Origin: Labedella phragmitis | GTDB lineage: Bacteria > Actinomycetota > Actinomycetes > Actinomycetales > Microbacteriaceae | Assembly (NCBI RefSeq): GCF_004078635.1 | Contig: NZ_RZNB01000001.1 | Coordinates: 496,001-560,000, forward strand | Reading direction: 5' to 3' | Length of the DNA stretch: 64,000 bases | Part shown: positions 42,034 through 50,942 of the stretch, one piece after another | Layout: every line of letters starts with the position of its first letter | Position numbering within the stretch: position 1 is the first letter of the stretch | Notes under the pieces: generated by a model | What the model was told of the DNA's origin: nothing | The model's database searches: none | Seen by the model: the letters and a program-made list of their open reading frames with translations, nothing else | Program-made: the position numbers and the translations under genes

Positions 42034-42114
42034 GTCGGTGGCCGGTGGCAGGAGCTCAGAGGCGATGTCCGATTTCCGCTAGCCCTGCACACTCGTGTGA
42101 GGCAGGCTGAGGTC

Positions 42115-43641
42115 ATGGACTTCGGAGAGCGGTATCGCGTGATCGAGTCGCGCGACGCGCGGTTCGACGGTCGCTTCGTGACCGCGGTCCGCTCCACGGG
42201 CATCTACTGCCGCCCGAGCTGCCCCGCCCGCACGCCCAAGGCCGCCAACGTCACCTTCTACCCCACGAGCGCCGCCGCGCACCTCGCCGGCTTCCGCGCG
42301 TGCAAGCGGTGCTTGCCCGAGGCGACTCCCGGCAGCCCCGAATGGAACCTGCGCGAGGACGCAGCGGCCCGGGCCATGCGACTCATCGCCGACGGCGTCG
42401 TGGAGCGAGAGGGGGTCGACGGTCTGTCCCGCCTGCTCGGGTACTCGACGCGGCAGCTCAACCGCATCCTCGTCGCCGAACTCGGCGCCGGGCCCATCGC
42501 CCTCGCGCGCGCCCAGCGCGCTCAGAACGCGCGGGCGCTCATCACGGGGACGACCATGCCGATGGCGGACGTGGCGTTCGCCGCCGGCTTCTCGAGCATC
42601 CGGCAGTTCAACGACACCGTCTCCGAGGTCTTCGGCCTCACCCCCTCCGCTCTGCGAGCCCGCTCGAGCGCGGGGCGGAATGCCGTGTCAGAGGCGGCCG
42701 GATCGATCCGGCTCTTGCTGCCGTACCGCGCGCCGCTCGACGTCGACGGCCTCTTCGGGTGGTTCACGCCGCGCGCCGTGCCGGGGATGGAGCTCTCCTC
42801 CGCCCGGCGGTACGCCCGCACGGTCCGCCTCCCCAAGGGCGCGGCCTTCGTCGACCTGAGCGCGCCCGAGCGCGTCACGGGCCGGCCGCGGATCGACGCC
42901 CTCGTGCGCTTCGAGAACCTCGGCGACCTGCCGGCCCTCCTCGGCCGGGTCCGGCGCCTGCTCGATCTCGACGCCGACCCCGCCGCAGTCGACGACGTAC
43001 TCGCTCGAGACGCACGACTGCGCTCCGCGGTGGAGCGGGTGCCCGGCATCCGCGTGCCCGGTGCGCTCGATGCGGGCGAGATGCTCATGCGCGCGCTCCT
43101 CGGCCAGCAAGTGACGGTCTCCTCCGCGCGCACGCAGCTCACGCGGCTCGTCGAGGCGCTCGGCGAGCAGGTGTCGGCGGCGATCGCGCCGCTCGGCGAT
43201 ACAGGGACCGCGTGGCGGTTGTTCCCCCGGCCCCAGGCGATCGCGGAGCACGCCCACGAGGTCCTCCGCGGACCCGCTGCACGGACGGACACCGTGCGTC
43301 GCGTCGCCGCAGCGCTCGCCGATGGTTCGCTCGCCATCGGCCTCGCCGATACGCGCGACGACGTCACCGAACGCCTCACCGCGATCCGCGGCATCGGCCC
43401 CTGGACGGCCGACTACGTGGTCCTCCGGGCGCTGAGCCACCCCGATGTGTTCGTGCGGAGCGATGTCGCGATCCGTGCCGGCGCGCGTGCCCTCGGTTTC
43501 GCGGACACCGACCGGGGGCTCGGCGCGGACGCCGCCGCCTTCGCCCCGTGGCGGAGCTACTTCTCCCTGCATCTCTGGCGGGCGGCCGCGGATGCGCCGC
43601 CGCGCCGCCCCGCACCACCCCGACGGAAGGACATCGAATGA
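42115..43641 (+). CDS. Ada-AlkA fusion: methyl-sensing regulator and DNA glycosylase
   Basis: This 508-residue protein joins three parts. Residues 1-75 are the Ada zinc domain with Cys in [11 protein letters not shown] and FRACKRC, which accept methyl groups from phosphotriesters. Residues 85-185 are an AraC helix-turn-helix. The rest is an AlkA-type 3-methyladenine glycosylase: [18 protein letters not shown], and [17 protein letters not shown] with the hairpin and catalytic Asp downstream. The ATG at 42115 is preferred over GTG 42097. It overlaps ogt by ATGA. Confidence 0.92.
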   Translation: MDFGERYRVIESRDARFDGRFVTAVRSTGIYCRPSCPARTPKAANVTFYPTSAAAHLAGFRACKRCLPEATPGSPEWNLREDAAARAMRLIADGVVEREGVDGLSRLLGYSTRQLNRILVAELGAGPIALARAQRAQNARALITGTTMPMADVAFAAGFSSIRQFNDTVSEVFGLTPSALRARSSAGRNAVSEAAGSIRLLLPYRAPLDVDGLFGWFTPRAVPGMELSSARRYARTVRLPKGAAFVDLSAPERVTGRPRIDALVRFENLGDLPALLGRVRRLLDLDADPAAVDDVLARDARLRSAVERVPGIRVPGALDAGEMLMRALLGQQVTVSSARTQLTRLVEALGEQVSAAIAPLGDTGTAWRLFPRPQAIAEHAHEVLRGPAARTDTVRRVAAALADGSLAIGLADTRDDVTERLTAIRGIGPWTADYVVLRALSHPDVFVRSDVAIRAGARALGFADTDRGLGADAAAFAPWRSYFSLHLWRAAADAPPRRPAPPRRKDIE

Positions 43642-44147
43642 CCGCGACAGCCGTCGTGCACACGATCGACACGCCCGATGGGGCGTTCACGCTGCTCGAG
43701 GACGAGGTCGGGCGGGTGCTCTCATCCGGGTGGACGGATTCCGCGGAAGCGGTGCTCGCGCGACTCTCCGTGCGGAACCGGCCGGAGATCGCGCGTGGCG
43801 TCGCTCGGAACGTGAGCGCGGTGGAGGCCTATTACGCGGGTGAGGTGAGAGCGATCGACACGGTGCCCGTTCGGCACTTCGGGACGGAACTGCAGAGCGT
43901 CGCGTGGGCGGAACTGCGCCGGATCGCGGCGGGCGTTCCGATCACGTATACCGAACTCGCGACGCGCACGGGCAACCCCCGCGCCGTCCGCGCCGCCGCG
44001 AGTGCGTGCGCCCGCAACGCCCCGGCGCTCTTCGTGCCGTGTCATCGCGTCGTCAACTCCGCCGGCGGCCTCGCGGGCTTCGCGTGGGGCATCCCCGTGA
44101 AGCGTGCGCTCCTCGCGCGAGAAGCATCCGCCGTCCTCGGTCCCTGA
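43638..44147 (+). CDS. ogt: Methylated-DNA-protein cysteine methyltransferase
   Basis: This 169-residue suicide enzyme removes methyl groups from O6-methylguanine. The active site is [16 protein letters not shown], with the acceptor Cys. The DNA-binding helix contains [21 protein letters not shown]. Its ATG overlaps the ada-alkA stop, so the methylation-repair set is made as one unit. Confidence 0.93.
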   Translation: MTATAVVHTIDTPDGAFTLLEDEVGRVLSSGWTDSAEAVLARLSVRNRPEIARGVARNVSAVEAYYAGEVRAIDTVPVRHFGTELQSVAWAELRRIAAGVPITYTELATRTGNPRAVRAAASACARNAPALFVPCHRVVNSAGGLAGFAWGIPVKRALLAREASAVLGP

Positions 44148-44219
44148 AACGTGGGGACTGCGGTCTCCCGTGACGCGCTCCGACAGGCTCCGCGATCGGG
44201 ACGGCGTTCCCCCGCCGCC

Positions 44220-44663
44220 TCAGGAGGAGAGCGACAGCGTGTCCTCGAACGCGACCCAGCCGAGCATCGCGCACTTCACACGGGCGACGTAGCGCGAGAC
44301 GCCCTCGAGCGCCGCGGCGTCGCCGAGCGGTTCGTCGTCCTCGACACCCGCACCCTTCGAGCGCATCATCTCGCGGAAGAGCGCGATGCGCTCTCGGGCC
44401 TCGTCGCGCGTCAGCCCCGGGACGAGCTCCGAGAGCAACGACGCCGACGCCATCGAGATGGAGCAGCCGGCGCCCTCCCACGAGATCCGCTCGATCGTGT
44501 CGTCGTCCGCGAGGTGCAGGCGCAGCGTGATCTCGTCGCCGCACGTGGGATTCAGTTGATGCGACTCCGCGACGCCGCCCTCGGCGAGGCCGAATCCCTT
44601 CTTCCGCTTCGAGTGGTCGAGGATGACCTGCTGGTACAGGTTCGCGAGTTCTGGGGAGCCCAT
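44220..44663 (-). CDS. sufU: SufU-type iron-sulfur cluster assembly protein
   Basis: The protein has 147 residues. The three Cys and Asp of the zinc/cluster site are present: LNPTCGDEITL, GAGCSISMASASL and ARVKCAMLGW. SufU takes sulfur from SufS in Gram-positive bacteria. Its start overlaps the SufS stop by one base. The SufBCD genes are not in the window. Confidence 0.93.
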   Translation of the reverse strand: MGSPELANLYQQVILDHSKRKKGFGLAEGGVAESHQLNPTCGDEITLRLHLADDDTIERISWEGAGCSISMASASLLSELVPGLTRDEARERIALFREMMRSKGAGVEDDEPLGDAAALEGVSRYVARVKCAMLGWVAFEDTLSLSS

Positions 44664-45988
44664 CACGCCTCCCCGAAGAAGGAGCGGACGCCCGCGACGC
44701 CCTCGAGGAACGCATCGACGTCTGCCGTCGTGTTGTAGAGGTACGTGCTCGCGCGCGTGGAGGCCGTGACACCGAGGCGGCGGTGGAGCGGCTGCGCGCA
44801 GTGGTGACCGACGCGAGCGGCGACGCCCCGGTCGTCGAGGTACTGCCCGACATCGTGAGCGTGGACGCCGTCGACGTCGATCGCGGCGAGCCCCGTTCGG
44901 CGAGCGGCATCGAGCGGACCGAGCACGCGCACCCCCGGGATGTCCGCGAGCCCGGCGAGGAGGCGTTCGCCGAGCGCACGCTCGTGCGCCGCGATCCGAT
45001 CCATCCCGACCGCCTGCAGATAGCGGACGGCGTCGGCGAGGGCGATCGCCTGCGAGACGCGCTGCGTTCCCGCCTCGAACCGCTGCGGCGCGGGCAGGTA
45101 CTCGGATCTCTCCATCGTGACGGTCGTGATCATCGAGCCGCCCGTGAGGAACGGGGGCATCGCGTTCAACAGTCCGCTGCGGCCGTAGAGGACGCCGATG
45201 CCGGTGGGCGCGAGCATCTTGTGACCCGAGAAGACGGCGAAGTCGACGTCGAGGGCGGCGAGATCGAGCGGGAGGTGCGGCGCCGACTGGCACGCGTCGA
45301 GCACGACGAGCGCCCCGACCGCGTGAGCCATGCGGACGATCTCGTCGACGGGGCTCACGGCCCCCGTGACATTCGAGACATGGGTGAACGCGAGAACGCG
45401 CGTGCGCTCGCCGATGACCTCGGACGCGGCCTCCGCCGTGATGACACCCTCGTCGTCGACAGGCACGAAGCGCAGTGTCGCGCCCGTGCGGAACGCGAGT
45501 TCCTGCCACGGCACGAGGTTCGAGTGGTGCTCCGCCTCGGTGACGACGATCTCGTCGCCCTCTCCCAGACGGAAGCGCTCGGCAGCCGAGCCACCGCGAC
45601 CGGCACTCGCGTTCGAGAACGCGTAGGCGACGAGGTTGATGCCCTCGGTCGCGTTCGAGGTCCAGACGATCTCGTCCTCCCGGACGCCGACGAAGGCGGC
45701 GACCCTCGCGCGCGCCTCCTCGAACAGTTCGGTGGCTGCGGCCGCGAGCGCGTGGGCGCCACGGTGCACGGCGGCGTTCGTCGTCTCGAGGTAACGGCGC
45801 TCCGCGTCGAGCACGACGAACGGCTTCTGCGACGTCGCCCCCGAGTCGAGGTAGACGAGCGGGTGCCCGTTCACGGACTGGTGCAGAGCGGGGAAGTCGC
45901 CGCGCAGCCGAAGCGCCTCCTCATCGCCGAGCGTGTCGGTGCGAGGGGCTCCGGTCGTAGGGGTCTCGGAGAGGTCGTGGATCGTCAC
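44663..45988 (-). CDS. sufS: Cysteine desulfurase, SufS type
   Basis: This 441-residue PLP enzyme makes persulfide from cysteine. LVYLDSGATSQKP opens the fold, VTEAEHHSNLVPWQ and DACQSAPHLPLD bind PLP, and FAVFSGHKMLAPTGIGVLYG carries the Lys for the Schiff base. The active-site Cys is in RVGHHCAQPLH. It feeds SufU. Confidence 0.94.
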   Translation of the reverse strand: MTIHDLSETPTTGAPRTDTLGDEEALRLRGDFPALHQSVNGHPLVYLDSGATSQKPFVVLDAERRYLETTNAAVHRGAHALAAAATELFEEARARVAAFVGVREDEIVWTSNATEGINLVAYAFSNASAGRGGSAAERFRLGEGDEIVVTEAEHHSNLVPWQELAFRTGATLRFVPVDDEGVITAEAASEVIGERTRVLAFTHVSNVTGAVSPVDEIVRMAHAVGALVVLDACQSAPHLPLDLAALDVDFAVFSGHKMLAPTGIGVLYGRSGLLNAMPPFLTGGSMITTVTMERSEYLPAPQRFEAGTQRVSQAIALADAVRYLQAVGMDRIAAHERALGERLLAGLADIPGVRVLGPLDAARRTGLAAIDVDGVHAHDVGQYLDDRGVAARVGHHCAQPLHRRLGVTASTRASTYLYNTTADVDAFLEGVAGVRSFFGEA

Positions 45989-46144
45989 CCCTCCATTGTC
46001 CGTCGGATCTGACGTCGAGGTGCCGTGTGACGGGAAGACGCGAGCGACCGAGGCGCCCCGGGGGAAGGGCCCGAGGGGCTCTCGCTAGGCTCGATGGATG
46101 ACACGCAGCGGTGAGGACGATCGACGGACGACCGGGGACGACCG

Positions 46145-47107
46145 ATGAGGGTCACGGCTTTCGCCGTCTCCTCCCTGCTCGGAACGGCGATGGTCGTCGC
46201 GACGGTGTTCGCGCTCGGCGACGAGGCGCGACCCCCGGCGAGTGCCCTCGTGCTCGTGTCCGTCGTCGTGGTGTGGGCGGTCGGGCTGTTCTCCGGGATC
46301 GTCATCGCGGGAGACTGGTGGGACCCGGCGACGCCGGACGGCAGCCGTGATCATCGGCGCTTCCTCGTCGTGGCGATCGTCGTGGCCGTGCTCGCGGCGG
46401 GGTTGCTCGGCGCGCAGGTCGCGACGGATGCCGTCTCCGTCGGTGCCGCTTCTGGGTCGGCCGTCGCCGGCCTCGGATACATCGCGCTCAACCTCGCCGT
46501 CGCCACCTGGGTCCGACGGCGAGAGGAGATCGCGAGGACGCGCGGGATCGATGAGCCGGAACACGGTTGGATCCAGGTCCTCACGCGTCATCGCGCGGAC
46601 AACGTCGCGCTCTGGTTCGCGATCGTCCTCGTCGTGGGAGTGGGCGTGGCCGTCCTCGTGGACGAGCTGCTGCTCCTCGACGCGCAACGTGTGCTGTTCC
46701 CCGTGAGCATCGCCGTGAGCCTCGCGGCGCTCGTCGCGACCATCATGTGCTCGACGATCGCCATGAACCTCTACGGCCCCACGCGCGACCTGCTCGGGAG
46801 CGACCGTGAGCGAAATCGACGGATCCGGCGAGTCGTGCTCGGCGGTCGTGACATCGAGTTGTCGGAGGAGGAGAGCGAACTCGCGACCGCTTATGCGCCG
46901 CTCGCCGCCGAGGCCACCGCGTGGAACCTCGCGCAGAACGTCTTCCTCTTCACCGCCCTCCTGACGCAGAACATCCCGCGCCTCGCGGAGCCGGTGCCGC
47001 TCGGGCTGTCGATCGTCCTCGTGGCGGCGGTCGCGATCGCGATTCCTTTCTCGCTGCGTCAGGTGGAGCGGGCGCGACGCTACGCCGCGACCCCGGCCGC
47101 AGCCTGA
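46145..47107 (+). CDS. Multi-pass membrane protein of unknown function
   Basis: The 320-residue protein has about eight hydrophobic segments. A cytoplasmic loop (TWVRRREEIARTRGIDEPEHG) and a charged loop (DLLGSDRERNRRIRRVVLGG) are the most distinctive parts. The family is not recognised. It is divergent from sufS and followed 46 bases later by a lipoprotein gene. Confidence 0.8.
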   Translation: MRVTAFAVSSLLGTAMVVATVFALGDEARPPASALVLVSVVVVWAVGLFSGIVIAGDWWDPATPDGSRDHRRFLVVAIVVAVLAAGLLGAQVATDAVSVGAASGSAVAGLGYIALNLAVATWVRRREEIARTRGIDEPEHGWIQVLTRHRADNVALWFAIVLVVGVGVAVLVDELLLLDAQRVLFPVSIAVSLAALVATIMCSTIAMNLYGPTRDLLGSDRERNRRIRRVVLGGRDIELSEEESELATAYAPLAAEATAWNLAQNVFLFTALLTQNIPRLAEPVPLGLSIVLVAAVAIAIPFSLRQVERARRYAATPAAA

Positions 47108-47153
47108 GCCGGCGACCGGACGAGGGGTCGGTCGCATCGGTTAGCCTGAATCG

Positions 47154-48896
47154 ATGCCCTCCAGCGTCACCTCTCGGTTCCTTCTCGCCTCCATCGCCTC
47201 TCTCGGTGTGGCCGCGCTCGTCGGTTGCACCACGACCGACGCCTCGGAGGAGGCCGTCACCGAGGTCGTGACGACGCAGCCGACGCAGGGTGCGACGGTC
47301 ATCGCGGACGCCGATCCCGCTGCCCGGGCCATCGAGGCGAGCAGACTCCTCTTCGAATCCGCGCCGACCGTTCTCGTCGCCCCGGCAGCCGATGAGACCG
47401 CGACGTTCCTCTCGGCCCAGGTCGCTGTCACCCTGGGCGTCCCCCTCCTGCTCGAGACCGCCGCCACGATGGACGCCCCGGACGACGGAGGCGCCCAGGG
47501 GGCCGCCCCGACACCGGACGCGTCGGCGACCGACGCACAGACGCCGTCGTCGGCGTCGACGGCGGACGCGCCGACGCCCTCCCACGAGGCCGTCGCCGAG
47601 GAGATCGATCGACTCGGCGCGAGTACCGTCATCGCGGTCGGGAACCTCGGCGGCGGGCCTTTTCCCGGTCTCGATGTCGTCGCGACCGACGCCGACCCGG
47701 CCGCTCTCGGAAAGGCCACGGGCGTCGAGGTCGCGACAGGCCCTGACGCGCTCTCGATCGCCGGCATCGCGGGATTGCCGGATCCGGCGTCGGACCCCTC
47801 GGCGGCGTCGGCGCCGGCCTCGGCAGCACCCCTCGACCCCCGTCCCCAGCCCGCGGCGCCCCTCGAGTCGACCGTGGCGCTCACGACCGACGCGCCCGCC
47901 GACGCCGCCGCGCTCGCCACGGCTCGTGCCGCCGGCGTCCCCGTGGTCGTACTTCCCGCGGCGTCGCCGGATCCTCTCCGCTCGTCCGACGCGATCGCCG
48001 CGCTGGCCGCGGCCGGTGCCGCGTCGACCATCCTGCTCGGGGAGGCCTTCTCCACACTTCCCGACCCCGCCTGGTCGGTGCGCGCGGCGGCGACGGGCGT
48101 GGAGCTGCCGGGTGGCGGTCAGCACCTCTTCGCCGACCGGCTGTTCGTCGCCCTCTACGGAGCCCCCGACGCCCCCGTGCTCGGAGTGCTCGGTGAGCAG
48201 GGCGTCGACGAGACCATCGATCGGGCGAGGAAGGTGGCCGCTCCCTACGAGGCGCTCACCGATCGAACGGTCGTGCCGACGCTCGAGATCATCGCCACGG
48301 TCGCGGCGGGAGCGGAGGGCGACGACGGCAACTACTCGAACGAGCTGCCGGCCGATCGGCTCACCCCCTACATCGACGCGGCCGCCGAGGCGGGCGTGTA
48401 CGTCGTCATCGACCTGCAGCCCGGCCGCACCGACTTCCTCACGCAGGCGAAGCTCTACGAGAGCCTGCTCGCGCGCCCGAACGTCGGGCTCGCGCTCGAC
48501 CCCGAGTGGCGCTTGGAGCCGGACGAGAAGCACCTCACGCAGATCGGTTCGGTCACGGCCGAGGAGATCAACGCCGTCTCCCGATGGCTCGCGGACCTCG
48601 TCGAGCGCGACGGACTACCGCCGAAGATGCTCGTGCTGCACCAGTTCCGACTCGACATGATCCAGAATCGTCAGGACGTCGACATGTCCCACCCCCAGCT
48701 CGAACTGCTGATCCACGTTGACGGTCAGGGCGGCCAGCCGGACAAGCAGGCCACGTGGCGGGCGCTGCACGACGGCGCGCCCGCCGGGATGGCATGGGGC
48801 TGGAAGAACTTCTACGACGAAGACCTGCCGATGCTGTCGCCGGAGCAGACCCTGCGCGACGTCGCCCCGGAGCCCGACCTCGTCACGTACCAGTAG
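47154..48896 (+). CDS. Large surface lipoprotein, unknown function
   Basis: This 580-residue lipoprotein has a signal ending in ALVGC. Two N-terminal regions (APTVLVAPAADETATFLSAQ, AAGVPVVVLPAASPDPL) resemble cell-wall-binding repeat folds and are joined by an Ala/Ser/Asp/Pro-rich linker. The C-terminal 230 residues look like a TIM-barrel enzyme domain (AGVYVVIDLQPGRTDF, VGLALDPEWRLEPDEKH, PPKMLVLHQFRLDMI), with strands ending in acidic residues as in glycosidases. No known family could be assigned. Confidence 0.75.
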   Translation: MPSSVTSRFLLASIASLGVAALVGCTTTDASEEAVTEVVTTQPTQGATVIADADPAARAIEASRLLFESAPTVLVAPAADETATFLSAQVAVTLGVPLLLETAATMDAPDDGGAQGAAPTPDASATDAQTPSSASTADAPTPSHEAVAEEIDRLGASTVIAVGNLGGGPFPGLDVVATDADPAALGKATGVEVATGPDALSIAGIAGLPDPASDPSAASAPASAAPLDPRPQPAAPLESTVALTTDAPADAAALATARAAGVPVVVLPAASPDPLRSSDAIAALAAAGAASTILLGEAFSTLPDPAWSVRAAATGVELPGGGQHLFADRLFVALYGAPDAPVLGVLGEQGVDETIDRARKVAAPYEALTDRTVVPTLEIIATVAAGAEGDDGNYSNELPADRLTPYIDAAAEAGVYVVIDLQPGRTDFLTQAKLYESLLARPNVGLALDPEWRLEPDEKHLTQIGSVTAEEINAVSRWLADLVERDGLPPKMLVLHQFRLDMIQNRQDVDMSHPQLELLIHVDGQGGQPDKQATWRALHDGAPAGMAWGWKNFYDEDLPMLSPEQTLRDVAPEPDLVTYQ

Positions 48897-48934
48897 ACCC
48901 ACCGTCGTGGTGTCAGGACTGATACCATTAGTGG

Positions 48935-49138
48935 ATGGCGATGACTTTGAGGCTCACTGACGCCGAGACGGACGCGCTACGCCGACGCGCGGAGTTCGAA
49001 TCCCGCTCGATGCAGGACGTCGCCCGGGAGGCGGTTCGTGAGTACGTCGAGAGGCACAGCCACGACGACCTCATCGACCGGGTGCTCGACGAGGAACTGC
49101 CTCGCTACGCCGAGGCGCTCGAGCGCCTCGCCCAGTGA
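48935..49138 (+). CDS. Antitoxin of a Doc-type system
   Basis: The protein has 67 residues. The start (AMTLRLTDAETDALRRRAEF) is that of a ribbon-helix-helix DNA-binding antitoxin, and the acidic/hydrophobic tail probably covers the toxin site. TGATACCATTAG just upstream suggests a promoter with little or no leader. The stop overlaps the toxin GTG by four bases. Confidence 0.82.
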   Translation: MAMTLRLTDAETDALRRRAEFESRSMQDVAREAVREYVERHSHDDLIDRVLDEELPRYAEALERLAQ

Positions 49139-49512
49139 TCTATCTCACGCTCCGCGACCTCGAGCGCATCGCGCGACGTGCGATCGGACCCGACGTCAGG
49201 GTCCGGGACGCCGGTCTCCTCGAGGCGGCATGTGCGCGGGCTCGGACGACGGTCCTCGGTGCCGACGCCTATCCCTCGCTCGCCGAGAAGTCGGCCGCTC
49301 TCGTGCATTCGCTCGCGAAGAACCATCCACTTCTGGACGGCAACAAGCGACTCACTCTCGCCGGTCTCATCGTCTTCCTGGGCGTGAACGGTCGACGACT
49401 GGTGTGGTCGAACGACGAGGCGTATGACTTCATCATGGACGTCGCCGAGGGGCGCCTCGATGACGTCGTCGTGATCGCCGAGCGCATCGAGGCGGGCAGC
49501 GACGCACGCTGA
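49135..49512 (+). CDS. doc: Doc-family toxin (Fic fold)
   Basis: This 125-residue protein starts at GTG 49135. The Fic/Doc motif reads HPLLDGNKRLTL, close to the Doc form HxFxDANKRT. Doc proteins phosphorylate EF-Tu and stop translation. The motif keeps the catalytic His, Asn, Lys and Arg, so it is probably active. GLLEAACARARTT and the final helix match the Doc family. Confidence 0.88.
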   Translation: MIYLTLRDLERIARRAIGPDVRVRDAGLLEAACARARTTVLGADAYPSLAEKSAALVHSLAKNHPLLDGNKRLTLAGLIVFLGVNGRRLVWSNDEAYDFIMDVAEGRLDDVVVIAERIEAGSDAR

Positions 49513-49592
49513 TCACTCTCCACCTCGGGAGGGATGCTGTACTCGCAACTCCTCCCGAGAGTCGGCCTGCCAGGATCGCACGCGCGTCCCGC

Positions 49593-49898
49593 TCAGAACG
49601 GAAGCGGGCCGGTGGGCACACCTCTCTGCGCCCGCGACCACGTCAGGGCCACGAGGAAGATCGCGACCGCGAGGGCGAGGAGCGCTGTCAGGAACGCCGA
49701 GCCCCAGAACGGGAACGTCTGGCCGCGCTCGAATTGCTCCTTCGTCATGACCACCTCGGTGCCCGCGGGTAAGACCGAGTAGTCAGCCGCGAGGGTGGCA
49801 TCGAGCATCAGAGGCAGCGCGATCGTCCCCAGAATGACGACGAGCAGCACGAGTGCGCCGACGACCATGAGTCCCATGGCACGCTGCCGCCTGGTCAC
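49593..49898 (-). CDS. Small two-helix membrane protein
   Basis: The GTG at 49898 overlaps the stop of the LacI gene (GTGA) and gives 101 residues. Two hydrophobic helices (MGLMVVGALVLLVVILGTIA, FLTALLALAVAIFLVALTW) flank a 30-residue outer loop. It is not recognised. Coupling to the LacI gene suggests co-expression. Confidence 0.7.
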   Translation of the reverse strand: MTRRQRAMGLMVVGALVLLVVILGTIALPLMLDATLAADYSVLPAGTEVVMTKEQFERGQTFPFWGSAFLTALLALAVAIFLVALTWSRAQRGVPTGPLPF

Positions 49899-50923
49899 GC
49901 CGAGTCCCTGATCACGAGCTCGGTCTGCACGATGTTCTCGTGAGGAACATCGGCGTCGCCCGCGAGCAGGCGAAGGAGCACGTCGACGGCGGTCGCCCCC
50001 ATGAGCTCCGACGGCTGCCGGACCGTCGTCAATCCGATCTCGCCCCACGTCGCCGCCGGGCTGTCGTCGTAGCCGACGATCGCGACATCGCCGGGGACGT
50101 CGACCCCGCGGCTCGCGAGCGCCGTCAGGGCGCCAGACGCCATGAGGTCGGACGCCGAGAAGACGGCGTCGAGGTCGGAATGGCGGGAGAGCAACGTCCG
50201 CATCGCCTCCGCGCCGCCCGACGCCGTGAAGTTCGCGTGCACGACGGCGTCGTCCGGCAGGCCGGCCTCGCGCAGTGCACGACGGAATCCGGCGAGGCGG
50301 TCGAGAGCCGCCGGCATGTCCTCGGGCCCCGCGATCGTCGCGATGCGCGTGCGCCCACTCTCGATGAGGTGTCGCGTCGCGAGGTGCCCACCTGCCTCGT
50401 TGTCGACGTCCACGAAGACCGGCTCGGCGGAGAGGGCCACGTCCGGACGCCCGCCGTAGACGATGGGGACGGATCCCTCGAGCTGCCGCAGGAAGTCGTG
50501 GCCGCGGTGGTGCGACACGACGATCGCGCCGTCGACGTTGCCGCCGCGCACGTAACGGACGGCCTTCCGGCCCGGATCATCACGCGCGACGACGAGGTTG
50601 AGCACGTACTCGGTGTCGGCGAGCCGCCGGTCGAGGCCACCCGTGAAGCTCGCGAAGTACGGGTCGCCGAAGAACCGGGACACGTCTTCCGGCACGAGGA
50701 GGGCGATCGAGTGGGTGCGGCTCGACGCGAGGGACCGTGCCGCGCGATTCGGAACGTACCCGAGGTCGGCGATCGCCTTCTGCACGGCCTCGACGACCGC
50801 ACCGCGGACGCTCGGCGACCCATTGACCACGCGGCTCACGGTGGCACGGGACACGCCGGCGGCCTCCGCGACGGCTTCGAGCGTCGGCGCGTGTCGCTCG
50901 GGGTGGCCCGTCACGGTCGGCAT
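49895..50923 (-). CDS. LacI-family regulator of the beta-glucosidase
   Basis: This is a 342-residue regulator. TLEAVAEAAGVSRATVSRVV is the helix-turn-helix and RAARSLASSRTHSIALLVPE the hinge into the sugar-binding domain. It lies 19 bases downstream of the GH1 gene on the same strand, so the two form one operon. It probably binds the palindrome at 52408. Confidence 0.9.
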   Translation of the reverse strand: MPTVTGHPERHAPTLEAVAEAAGVSRATVSRVVNGSPSVRGAVVEAVQKAIADLGYVPNRAARSLASSRTHSIALLVPEDVSRFFGDPYFASFTGGLDRRLADTEYVLNLVVARDDPGRKAVRYVRGGNVDGAIVVSHHRGHDFLRQLEGSVPIVYGGRPDVALSAEPVFVDVDNEAGGHLATRHLIESGRTRIATIAGPEDMPAALDRLAGFRRALREAGLPDDAVVHANFTASGGAEAMRTLLSRHSDLDAVFSASDLMASGALTALASRGVDVPGDVAIVGYDDSPAATWGEIGLTTVRQPSELMGATAVDVLLRLLAGDADVPHENIVQTELVIRDSA

Positions 50924-50942
50924 CGTCGGTCCGCCGCGTCCG

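Noticed and set aside
44161-44215. Possible further REP arm (CTCCGACAGGCTCCGCGATCG)
   Set aside because: It differs at too many positions from the other three copies to be included with confidence.
46950-48533. A 527-codon minus-strand open frame
   Set aside because: It is the shadow of the surface lipoprotein; its Arg/Gly-rich product is typical of antisense frames in high-GC DNA.
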